The translations under genes and the position numbers were made by a program. A DNA stretch of 5,818 nucleotides, taken from an uncultured Rickettsiales bacterium (GTDB lineage: Bacteria > Pseudomonadota > Alphaproteobacteria > Rickettsiales > UBA1997). Numbering within the stretch: position 1 is the first letter of the stretch; each line of letters opens with the position of its first letter. The stretch lies in the NCBI GenBank assembly GCA_934725005.1, contig CAKVBE010000065.1:1-5818 (forward strand), in the 5' to 3' direction. The notes beneath the pieces were generated by a model. The model did not search any database. It saw only the letters and a list, made by a program, of their open reading frames with translations, and was not told the DNA's origin. Positions 1 to 5,792 of this stretch are shown here, one piece after another.

Positions 1-1900
1 TACCACAAACATAAAAACCATCATCTGGATACAAATCCCTTCCGGTAAAAGATCCTATATACCCGCCGCTAATCTGAGTCCTAAAAACTAATCTCTTATA
101 AATTTGTTTAAAATTAGAAAAATCAGCAACAGCCTTCATATACTCCTTATTACCACCTAAAATTCCAGCGATTCCAACATCAATGTAACCATAGTTACCA
201 TTTAGAGGATAGTTTACATTATCACGAGTATCATAATATAATATGGTTCCAATCAAAGACGTATTAGAGTCATTATTGTCCAAAACATCCTTATAGTTAT
301 CAGATATATCAAAATTCAACTTATGAATAAAACTATAATAAAATTTCTGAGAAGTAGTACTTGATATTCTATATTTTGTATAAAGATTTGCGCCATATAT
401 TTTTTCATTATAGCCCAAATCATTATATTCACTATAGTTATTTTTATCGTAAAATATATCAAAACCACCAAACATTTTAGTGTCAAAAATATACGGCTTA
501 CCAAAACCAGCACTAAAATTATCTCTATATTTAGAAACAATAAAATCAGTACTAAAAGTCATCAATCTACCAAACAAATTGGTCTTTTCGAAGTTGAAGT
601 TCACATTAAACTTATCGAGTGTAGAATATCCAAAACCAACACCAACTGTACCAGTATTTGACTCTTCAAAAGAAATGTCTAAATCAATCTTGTCTTGTTC
701 GTCAAGCATTGTTTTATTAATATTTATATTCTCTAGAAAACCCAAAGAAATTAAATTTTGTTTAGCCTCTTCAATTAAATCTTCATTTATCATTTGGCCT
801 TCAGACAAACCGATTATATCTCTTACAACATATTCATACGTTTTATAGTTGCCATGAATGTTTATCTTGTTTATGTAAACCTTTTTGTTATTCTCAACAT
901 AAAGAATAATATTAGCACTGTTGTCATCGACTTTTGAAATATCTGGAATAATTGAAACAAAACTAAAATTACTTTTGTTTATAATATCATTTATGTAACT
1001 AATTCTTTTTTCTAAAAGTCCCAAGTCTATGTAATCACCAGGCTTAATTTTGATATTATCAATCAAAATATTCTCGTTAAAACCATCTACAGTATTTTTA
1101 ATCAAAATGTCCTTAAGTTTATATCTTGTACCTTCATAAATTTTATACGTTATGTAAGCATGTTTTTTGTCATCTGAAATTTTATACTCGGATTCAACGT
1201 TAAAATCTAGAAAACCGTTATTTTTGTAAAAAACATTTAGTAAATACTTATCATACTCAATTTTCTCAACAGAAAAATTCTTGGACATACCAAATCGCAA
1301 CAATCCATCTTCTCTACTAAAAATTTCTCCACGTAAATCACCTTTGCTAAAACTTCTATTGCCAACAAACTCAATTTCTTCAATTGAAGTTTTAACATTT
1401 TCATCAATTTTTAGATCAACTTCAACAACATTATTATCAATTTCGTTCACGCTATATGAAATGTCAGTTGACAATAAACCAACACTTTCGTAAGCCAACG
1501 TTAGTGATTTAATATCACTATCCAATTTATCTTTATCAAAAAAGCTATTATCTGTTGTAGATATTATTTTCTTTATAATATCGTCCTTCAACTTTTTATT
1601 TCCTTCAAAATTAACTTTTTTAATTAATTTTTTTTCATTAATATCAATAGTTATTTTGCCATTTTTATTAGCTATATCATACTTTTCTATAAAATCATAC
1701 TCACCAAGCTTACTACGTATAATATCAATCTTTTTACCAGAACCATTCACGGTACTAAGTTTCAACTCATCATACAGAATCTCGGAACTGATTCTTTCAG
1801 TTCCATTTATAACTAAATTACGAAACTCATCAGAATATGAAACATTGAAGATTAAAATTATAAATAAAAAAACAAAAAACCTTCTACCCAAAAATAACAT
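1..1900 (-). CDS. bamA: Outer membrane protein assembly factor BamA (Omp85), C-terminus cut by window edge
   Basis: BamA is the outer-membrane core of the BAM complex; it receives unfolded beta-barrel proteins in the periplasm and inserts them into the outer membrane. About 633 codons are open from the ATG at 1900-1898 to the window edge. Residues 1 to about 24 form a signal peptide: two arginines, a hydrophobic stretch, then SYS/DEF. Five POTRA domains follow, starting near residues 25, 94, 172, 262 and 343. Their recurring strand motifs include KKVNFEGNKKL, IEEIEFVGNRSF and INKINIHGNYKT. From about residue 415 the barrel begins (TGTVGVGFGYST), with later barrel landmarks GGFDIFYD and YYDTRDNVNYPLNGNYG. 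The conserved VRGF barrel-lumen segment and the last C-terminal strands would lie left of position 1 and are missing. The start overlaps the end of rseP by 17 bases in another frame. A TTG three codons downstream is an alternative start. The identification is firm; the truncation comes from the window, not from a mutation. Confidence 0.95.
   Translation of the reverse strand, partial: MLFLGRRFFVFLFIILIFNVSYSDEFRNLVINGTERISSEILYDELKLSTVNGSGKKIDIIRSKLGEYDFIEKYDIANKNGKITIDINEKKLIKKVNFEGNKKLKDDIIKKIISTTDNSFFDKDKLDSDIKSLTLAYESVGLLSTDISYSVNEIDNNVVEVDLKIDENVKTSIEEIEFVGNRSFSKGDLRGEIFSREDGLLRFGMSKNFSVEKIEYDKYLLNVFYKNNGFLDFNVESEYKISDDKKHAYITYKIYEGTRYKLKDILIKNTVDGFNENILIDNIKIKPGDYIDLGLLEKRISYINDIINKSNFSFVSIIPDISKVDDNSANIILYVENNKKVYINKINIHGNYKTYEYVVRDIIGLSEGQMINEDLIEEAKQNLISLGFLENININKTMLDEQDKIDLDISFEESNTGTVGVGFGYSTLDKFNVNFNFEKTNLFGRLMTFSTDFIVSKYRDNFSAGFGKPYIFDTKMFGGFDIFYDKNNYSEYNDLGYNEKIYGANLYTKYRISSTTSQKFYYSFIHKLNFDISDNYKDVLDNNDSNTSLIGTILYYDTRDNVNYPLNGNYGYIDVGIAGILGGNKEYMKAVADFSNFKQIYKRLVFRTQISGGYIGSFTGRDLYPDDGFYVCG
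1784..1804. repeat. 8-bp inverted repeat inside bamA
   Basis: GGAACTGA (1784-1791) and its exact complement TCAGTTCC (1797-1804) are separated by five bases. It lies about 100 bases into the bamA reading frame, in the POTRA1 coding region, and would form a short hairpin near the 5' end of the bamA mRNA. It may be chance; nothing else supports a function. Confidence 0.3.
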
Positions 1901-2993
1901 CTTTTATATCTTTTACAGTTGCAAAAACCATTAATATAACTAACACAACATATCCTAGTGTAGAAACATATTTCTCACACCTTTCAGATAGTTGCTTTCT
2001 AAAGAGAATTTCAACTATACATAAAAATATTAAACCACCATCAAGAATAGGAATTGGTAACAAATTCATAACACCTAAGCTTGTCGATATTAAAACTATA
2101 AACATTAAGGCATTAACAATGCCATTCTTGAAATACTGTCCGGAATATTTAGCGATCTTAATAGGTCCGCTTAAACCATCTGTACCACGCTTAAGGGTTA
2201 TCATCTGCCATACTGCTGTTAATGTGGTTTTGCACATATTATATACTGCTCCAACACTCTCATATATAGAATCAATAAATGATAATTTTTTAAACTCAAG
2301 TTTATTCGAGGCTATACCAACAAAGTTTATCTTAATTTCATTACCAAAAATATCTTTTTTAACCGTGACAACAGGCGAAACATTTTTATACACAATTTCT
2401 TCATTCCTTCTTATTTTAAAATTAATACTATCATCAACACTCAACGCAATAAGCAAACGGACATCATCAAATGTTTCAATATTTTTATTATTAACTTCTA
2501 AAACCTCATCACCAATATTAAAATCATACTTTTCGGCTGGACTATTTTTAATAATTTCAGTTATTATCGGTTTTATAGTGGTCATTCCTTTTATACTGTA
2601 CAATGGAATCAATATAGCTATTGCTAACAAAAAATTAAAAAAAGGTCCAGCAAATGCAACACTAATTTTTACTAGAGGCGACTTAAATTGTAAACATTTC
2701 TTCTTATCCTCGTCACTCATAGATTTTACCAACTCAACATTTCTCGATGAAGACGAAGCATCTTTATCACCAAACATTTTAACATAACCACCAAATGGTA
2801 ACCAAGAAATTAACCATCTTGTACCACTCTTATCAATCCAACTAAAAATCTCCTTACCAAAACCTATAGAGAAACTTTCAATTTTAACACCGTTCAACTT
2901 TGCGATCAAATAATGACCAAATTCATGGACAAAAACAACTACAGAAATTACAACAACAAATGCCAATATACTTATAAAAAAATCTAAAATCAT
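1884..2993 (-). CDS. rseP: RIP metalloprotease RseP (site-2 protease, M50 family)
   Basis: This is an inner-membrane zinc protease of the S2P/M50B family. Members cleave transmembrane segments, such as anti-sigma factors and remnant signal peptides, within the bilayer. In the 369-residue product, the first membrane helix carries the zinc site HEFGH (residues 23-27). FNFLLA (119-124) lies in the second helix. A periplasmic PDZ domain follows at about 135-210 (NSPAEKYDFNIGDEVLEVN). LSGPI (274-278) comes next, then NLLPIPILDGG (310-320), whose Asp318 is the third zinc ligand. A last helix spans about 344-363. All catalytic residues are present. I can make out one PDZ domain, whereas E. coli RseP (about 450 residues) has two; shorter forms are known in other proteobacteria. 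The ATG at 2993 puts the first helix right at the N-terminus, as is normal. No Shine-Dalgarno sequence is visible. The 3' end overlaps bamA by 17 bases, suggesting coupled translation. Confidence 0.95.
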   Translation of the reverse strand: MILDFFISILAFVVVISVVVFVHEFGHYLIAKLNGVKIESFSIGFGKEIFSWIDKSGTRWLISWLPFGGYVKMFGDKDASSSSRNVELVKSMSDEDKKKCLQFKSPLVKISVAFAGPFFNFLLAIAILIPLYSIKGMTTIKPIITEIIKNSPAEKYDFNIGDEVLEVNNKNIETFDDVRLLIALSVDDSINFKIRRNEEIVYKNVSPVVTVKKDIFGNEIKINFVGIASNKLEFKKLSFIDSIYESVGAVYNMCKTTLTAVWQMITLKRGTDGLSGPIKIAKYSGQYFKNGIVNALMFIVLISTSLGVMNLLPIPILDGGLIFLCIVEILFRKQLSERCEKYVSTLGYVVLVILMVFATVKDIKDVIFG

Positions 2994-3023
2994 TTCGAAA
3001 AATTTAATTGAAAACAGGATACA

Positions 3024-3052
3024 TTAAAAAACAATACACTTAAAAAACAATA
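3024..3052. repeat. 13-bp direct repeat in front of rseP
   Basis: TTAAAAAACAATA occurs twice, at 3024-3036 and 3040-3052, separated by three bases (period 16). It lies in the 81-base gap between the end of the glutamine-synthetase-like gene and the start of rseP. Read on the minus strand it gives two TATTGTTTTTTAA boxes 30 to 60 bases before the rseP start. Repeats with such spacing can be regulator sites or poor promoter boxes; one TTGTTT could pair with TTAATG 17 bases on. In so AT-rich a sequence this may be slippage or chance. Confidence 0.45.
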
Positions 3053-3074
3053 GAAATTTAATTAGCAAATTTCA

Positions 3075-4121
3075 TTATTGTGTTATCTCAACAAAAAAAT
3101 TATATATACTTTTATCTAACATTGATGTATTTTCTATGCATATTTTTTTGAGATTTTCATTACTTTTCAGAACATTAAAATTTGTTTTTTCATAAATATT
3201 CAAATTATTTTTTATACCATAAACTATAGATAATAAAACACCAACTATACATGTCTTTATATTAGCATCAGATGATGGTACCCTAAACTCTATTCTTCTA
3301 GATTTTTTATCAAGTTCTTCGTATTTTGTAAAATCTTTTGGAGTCGGTATCCTTATTGAAGCAGTTCTATTATTTATTCCCCAACTTATAAATGTTGGAG
3401 CTGGTATTTTTCCTTCATTATATAAATTAATATTTTTTTCAAAATTAAATCTCTTTAAACAGTTACTATCTTTTATATACAATGGCAATAAAATATTCAT
3501 CATATACAAAATTCCATTTACAGAATTTATCAATAAATCGCTTTCAACTTTATCATTACTTTCATTTATACTTCTTGCAAATAAATTATTATTATTTTTG
3601 TCAACTAAATTAATATTTAATTGTAGCGCGCTAAACGCATCATGTAACAATGGAGCAGTTGAAAATATAGCATAAAAATTGTTTATTAAAAAATTTTTTA
3701 AATTATCATAATCTTTAATTAGCTTATTCAAATCAGTATATTTATCGAATCGAATTTCTATTTGATTATTTCCACGTTCTTCATCTATCTCTAGAATATT
3801 TATATCATTTTTAGAGCAAAAATTTTTTGTTATTTCATAAAATTCAGAATTATTATATTTTTCATTTAAATAAAATTCTATCTCTATACCTATAACGGGG
3901 AAAAAACCCTTTTTATTTAAATCATTGATGACTTTTTCTAAAAAATGATCTATATTATTTTTTATGTAAAATATAAAAACAGTGTTAAAATTACAATAAA
4001 CAGGCACCGTACTAACTTTATTAAAATCAGTTGTACTGTACACTTTGTCATTTTTCCAGAAATAACTAAAAATTTTTTTAATAAAATTTAATTTACTCAA
4101 TAAAGCCAAAATCCGTTCCAT
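3075..4121 (-). CDS. Glutamine-synthetase-fold protein (Gln-synt_C-like), divergent and short
   Basis: This looks like the catalytic barrel of the glutamine synthetase (GS) family, whose members form amide or peptide bonds on glutamate using ATP. GS landmarks appear in the right order: GIEIEFYL (78-85) for the paired metal glutamates; E115-RGNNQ-I-E122 for the GS pattern E..G..Q.E; NCLKRF (220-225); SWGINNRTASIRIP (246-259) for the nucleotide/substrate NRSA.RIP motif; and RRIEFRVPSSDAN (275-287) for the last metal glutamate and its arginine. It has 348 residues against roughly 440-470 for GS. The N-terminal beta-grasp domain, which supplies part of the active site of the neighbouring subunit, is not recognisable. 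The conserved GMHxH histidines are replaced by ALQLN (Gln167, Asn169), more like gamma-glutamylcysteine ligases. Genuine glutamine synthetase activity is therefore doubtful; another carboxylate-amine ligase or a degenerate relative is possible. The ATG at 4121 is the first start after an in-frame stop at 4134-4136. It is probably the first gene of the minus-strand block. Confidence 0.75.
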   Translation of the reverse strand: MERILALLSKLNFIKKIFSYFWKNDKVYSTTDFNKVSTVPVYCNFNTVFIFYIKNNIDHFLEKVINDLNKKGFFPVIGIEIEFYLNEKYNNSEFYEITKNFCSKNDINILEIDEERGNNQIEIRFDKYTDLNKLIKDYDNLKNFLINNFYAIFSTAPLLHDAFSALQLNINLVDKNNNNLFARSINESNDKVESDLLINSVNGILYMMNILLPLYIKDSNCLKRFNFEKNINLYNEGKIPAPTFISWGINNRTASIRIPTPKDFTKYEELDKKSRRIEFRVPSSDANIKTCIVGVLLSIVYGIKNNLNIYEKTNFNVLKSNENLKKICIENTSMLDKSIYNFFVEITQ

Positions 4122-4375
4122 TAATAACGTATATTAATCAATTTATAAAAAAATTAATTAACTTAATTCTTACATTTTAATTAAATAAATAAATAATCAA
4201 AGAATTTTCACATAAAAAATGTATTTAATACCTGCCATTCTGGGAACAAAACTAATAATAAAAATTTTCTTGTTTGCATTGTCTTTAAATTAATTAATTA
4301 TTAACATTCTTTATGACTAGGATTAATAGTCGAATATAGTACAATAATTTAATACAAAAATAACTAATACAGAAA
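4122..4375. other. Divergent AT-rich intergenic region
   Basis: This 254-base spacer separates two divergently oriented genes and must hold promoters for both. It is mostly low-complexity A+T, with a short TAAA tandem run (about 4182-4195) and TTAATTAATTA stretches. A near-palindrome, TTAATAACGTATATTAA, lies next to the start of the glutamine-synthetase-like gene. I see no RNA gene, no further copy of the palindromic family found to the right, and no convincing small coding region. Confidence 0.6.
4340..4345 (+). promoter_or_regulatory. Possible -10 box for the GNAT gene
   Basis: TACAAT lies 30 bases before the GNAT start codon and is one base from the sigma-70 consensus. No good -35 box lies 16-18 bases upstream, and such hexamers are frequent by chance in this composition, so this is a weak call. 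Confidence 0.25.
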
Positions 4376-4873
4376 ATGATAATAAGAAAGGCAACACTTG
4401 ATGATGCCAATGGAATTTTTGACGTATACAAGAAATCAGCAAAAGTCTATCCGGAAAACTTAACTCAATATGAAGATGAGTTAACACTAGATTATATAAA
4501 ATCAGAAATAAAAAACGCATTAGAAAGAGGTTTAATACTAGTTGCAGTTAATAATAATAAAATAATTGGTTCACTTAAAGCTTATACAAGCAAATATAGA
4601 AAACTAGCTCACATATTGGCAAACGCTACTTTCACTTCATCTCCAACATTTGATGGCAAAAAAGGCTTTATTCTATTGTTAAAGAGTTTTTTAAAACACA
4701 TACAACTTGAATATCCACATATATATAAACTTGAAGGTGTTCCACATGAATCAAGTAAAAAGCTAGTAGAACATTATTTGAAATATGGTTTTAATATAGA
4801 ATGCAATATAGAAAATGAAATTTTTAACACAAAAAAAATTATTTTGAAAAGGAAGTTGTTATATATTGGTTAA
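4376..4873 (+). CDS. GNAT family N-acetyltransferase
   Basis: This 165-residue protein has the length and order of a Gcn5-related acetyltransferase, which moves an acetyl group from acetyl-CoA to an amine. The first strand is IIRKATLDDANGIF (2-15). Strands 2-3 are LILVAVNNNKIIGSLKAY (53-70). The segment SPTFDGKKGFILLLKSFLKH (89-108) takes the place of the pyrophosphate-binding loop and helix (motif A), and HESSKKLVEHYLKYGFNIE (124-142) resembles the motif B 'YlkyGF' ending. The usual Q/RxxGxG/A loop is not clean: DGKKGF keeps two glycines but lacks the leading Gln/Arg. The substrate cannot be told from sequence and no partner toxin or antitoxin is nearby. The ATG at 4376 is fixed by an in-frame TAA at 4361. 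No Shine-Dalgarno sequence is evident. The gene is transcribed away from the rseP-bamA block, and the palindromic element begins about 90 bases after its stop. Confidence 0.75.
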   Translation: MIIRKATLDDANGIFDVYKKSAKVYPENLTQYEDELTLDYIKSEIKNALERGLILVAVNNNKIIGSLKAYTSKYRKLAHILANATFTSSPTFDGKKGFILLLKSFLKHIQLEYPHIYKLEGVPHESSKKLVEHYLKYGFNIECNIENEIFNTKKIILKRKLLYIG

Positions 4874-4964
4874 ATAACAATTTTTCTATGGAAAGTTTAA
4901 AAGAATATCAAAAGTACTTGTATACACTATTGAAGTTTCAATAAATCTAATTCATATTCAATCA

Positions 4965-5022
4965 TGGTGTTGTGTTTCCAAATACAACATCTAATATTTA
5001 CAAAATTGATAAAAATAACTAA
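4965..5022 (+). repeat. Left palindromic (REP-like) element upstream of the transposase
   Basis: The core is a hairpin with arms 4966-4977 (GGTGTTGTGTTT) and 4980-4991 (AAATACAACATC). It has 12 consecutive pairs including two G-U pairs. Aligned with the right-hand element, the loop corresponds to TTCCAA in place of CTCCGA. Similarity to the inverted right copy continues past the hairpin through CTAATATTTACAAA, TTGAT and ATAACTAA. It lies between the GNAT gene and the transposase, about 70 bases before the transposase start, so it could also act in the transposase leader or promoter region. Confidence 0.7.
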
Positions 5023-5057
5023 AATATGTATTGTATATTTCTGATAAAAATTAAACA

Positions 5058-5063
5058 TATAAT
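5058..5063 (+). promoter_or_regulatory. Possible -10 box for the transposase gene
   Basis: A perfect TATAAT lies 30 bases before the transposase ATG. The sequence 16-18 bases upstream has no good -35 hexamer (ATATTT-like). TTGTAT at 5031-5036 is 21 bases away, which is too far. The composition makes chance matches likely. Confidence 0.3.
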
Positions 5064-5093
5064 ATAAATACAATTATGTAGTTAGTTGAAATT

Positions 5094-5603
5094 ATGAAAG
5101 CGACTATTCACAAAGAAAATAACGATTTGATTTATTTTATAACTTTTACAGTTAAAAATTGGTATCACATTTTTGACAAAAATGACAGATTTAGAATCTT
5201 ATCAGATACATTAACATTCTTTCAAAAAAATCAAGGATTAAAAATATTTGCCTATGTTTTTATGTTAAATCACGTACACTTAATAATTCAATCCAGAGAT
5301 AATAATATTATTAAATTTGTAAGGGATTTTAAAAGATGGACATCAAGCAAAATAAAGGAAAATTTAATTAAATATGAACCATCAGTCCTGAAACTATTTT
5401 TGGACCAACACAATAATTATAGTTTTTGGCAAGATACAAATAAACCAGAAATAATTGCCACAGATAAATTTTTTGAGCAGAAATTAAATTATATATTCAA
5501 TAATCCCGTTAAAAAAGGTTATGTTGACAGACCAGAATATTGGAAATGGAGTTCAGCTAATGAAAATAGTGAAATTAAAATTAACGGCTTCGATTTATAT
5601 TAG
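5094..5603 (+). CDS. REP-associated tyrosine transposase (Y1_Tnp / RAYT, IS200-like HUH enzyme)
   Basis: This is a single-strand DNA transposase of the Y1/HUH class, related to IS200/IS605 TnpA and, more closely, to RAYT proteins that process REP hairpins. The 169-residue product is full length for the family. It has the N-terminal strand YFITFTVKNW (14-23) and the HUH metal site N-H60-V-H62-LII. FWQDTNKPEI (111-120) matches the family 'WQ...E' region. LNYIFNNPVKKGYV (131-144) is followed by PEYWKWSSA (147-155). Tyr133 aligns with the catalytic tyrosine of E. coli TnpA-REP (its DYIYINPVKHG segment), so both catalytic elements look intact. The C-terminus after WSSA is short. The ATG at 5094 is fixed by an in-frame TAG at 5079, with no clear Shine-Dalgarno sequence. 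The gene is surrounded by four palindromic elements, its likely substrates. There are no frameshifts or internal stops. Confidence 0.9.
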   Translation: MKATIHKENNDLIYFITFTVKNWYHIFDKNDRFRILSDTLTFFQKNQGLKIFAYVFMLNHVHLIIQSRDNNIIKFVRDFKRWTSSKIKENLIKYEPSVLKLFLDQHNNYSFWQDTNKPEIIATDKFFEQKLNYIFNNPVKKGYVDRPEYWKWSSANENSEIKINGFDLY

Positions 5604-5621
5604 TTAATATTTATGAATACT

Positions 5622-5650
5622 AAGTATTTGGTCTGTAGGCTCAATACCTC
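5622..5650 (-). repeat. Degenerate palindromic element just after the transposase stop
   Basis: In the same orientation as the right-hand element, this stretch matches it at 21 of 30 positions. The clearest shared part is the right arm CTCAATACCTC (5640-5650) against CTCAACACCTC (5783-5793). Pairing with the left arm AAGTATTTGG is broken by mismatches, so the hairpin appears decayed. On the minus strand the similarity may run on toward the transposase stop, where all nine mismatches in a 25-base comparison are transitions. Confidence 0.5.
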
Positions 5651-5668
5651 ATGCAAGGCTTTATTTCA

Positions 5669-5698
5669 CGAGGTGCGGGATCTCCGAATCCCGCACCA
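5669..5698 (+). repeat. GC-rich perfect hairpin of the palindromic family
   Basis: GGTGCGGGAT (5672-5681) and ATCCCGCACC (5688-5697) form ten uninterrupted pairs around the six-base loop CTCCGA (5682-5687). The left flank CGAGGTG (5669-5675) is identical to the reverse complement of 5788-5794 in the right-hand element. The stem is far richer in G+C than anything around it. It is not followed by a T run on either strand, so it is not a typical intrinsic terminator. Its orientation is opposite to the elements on either side, giving a BIME-like alternation. Confidence 0.8.
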
Positions 5699-5734
5699 AC
5701 TATTAACAGAACTTAATTTTTATTATTTATTAAG

Positions 5735-5792
5735 TTAGTTATTTAATCAACATTTGCAAACATTAGGTATTGAGTTCGGAGACTCAACACCT
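5735..5792 (-). repeat. Right palindromic (REP-like) element, inverted copy of the left one
   Basis: The hairpin arms are AGGTATTGAGT (5765-5775) and ACTCAACACCT (5782-5792), with the six-base loop TCGGAG (5776-5781), the reverse complement of CTCCGA. On the plus strand the stem has one A-C mismatch; on the minus strand the same position is a G-U pair. The 30 bases to its left (5735-5764) extend the similarity to the left element, including the complements of TTGAT and ATAACTAA. Beyond 5794 I see no further repeat before the window ends. Confidence 0.75.

Larger units (their letters stand above)
4965..5792 (+). mobile_element. Putative RAYT/REP unit: Y1 transposase flanked by inverted palindromic elements
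   Basis: A complete REP-associated tyrosine transposase gene (5094-5603) is bracketed by two inverted copies of an approximately 58-bp palindromic repeat, at 4965-5022 and 5735-5792. They match in 45 of 59 columns with two one-base gaps. Two further family members lie at 5622-5650 and 5669-5698. RAYT proteins are known to act on REP palindromes as ssDNA transposases and are commonly flanked by inverted REPs; this arrangement fits that pattern. The boundaries are those of the detectable repeat similarity, not proven element ends. I see no target-site duplication. Confidence 0.6.

Noticed and set aside
316..540. Minus-strand open frame of 74 codons
   Set aside because: It lies in another frame of the same strand inside bamA, and its hydrophobic character comes from AT-rich composition.
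480..848. Plus-strand open frame of 122 codons
   Set aside because: It is antisense to the BamA barrel/POTRA region and is explained by the opposite strand's codon bias.
1281..1934. Two plus-strand open frames (1281-1493 and 1656-1934)
   Set aside because: Both are shadows of bamA and the bamA/rseP junction; the minus-strand reading has a clear signal peptide and POTRA domains.
2119..2787. Long plus-strand open frame of 222 codons
   Set aside because: It lies wholly antisense to rseP, whose HEFGH, PDZ and LDG motifs make the minus-strand frame certain; it has no family features.
4323..4520. Minus-strand open frame of 65 codons
   Set aside because: It overlaps the start of the GNAT gene in antisense and has no recognisable features.
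4928..4943. TATTGAA/TTCAATA inverted repeat after the GNAT gene
   Set aside because: It is short and A+T-rich with no T tail, so I could not support it as a terminator or as a family member.
5669..5698. Intrinsic terminator for the transposase gene
   Set aside because: The stem is strong, but no T run follows on either strand, and its sequence family ties it to the palindromic repeats instead.
5710..5736. AACTTAAT/ATTAAGTT 8-bp inverted repeat
   Set aside because: It is A+T only, with an 11-base loop, and easily arises by chance here. It touches the edge of the right-hand element but is not shared by the other copies.
4965..5792. CRISPR array
   Set aside because: The repeats are few, alternately inverted, unevenly spaced and around a transposase gene; there are no regular spacers and no cas genes.
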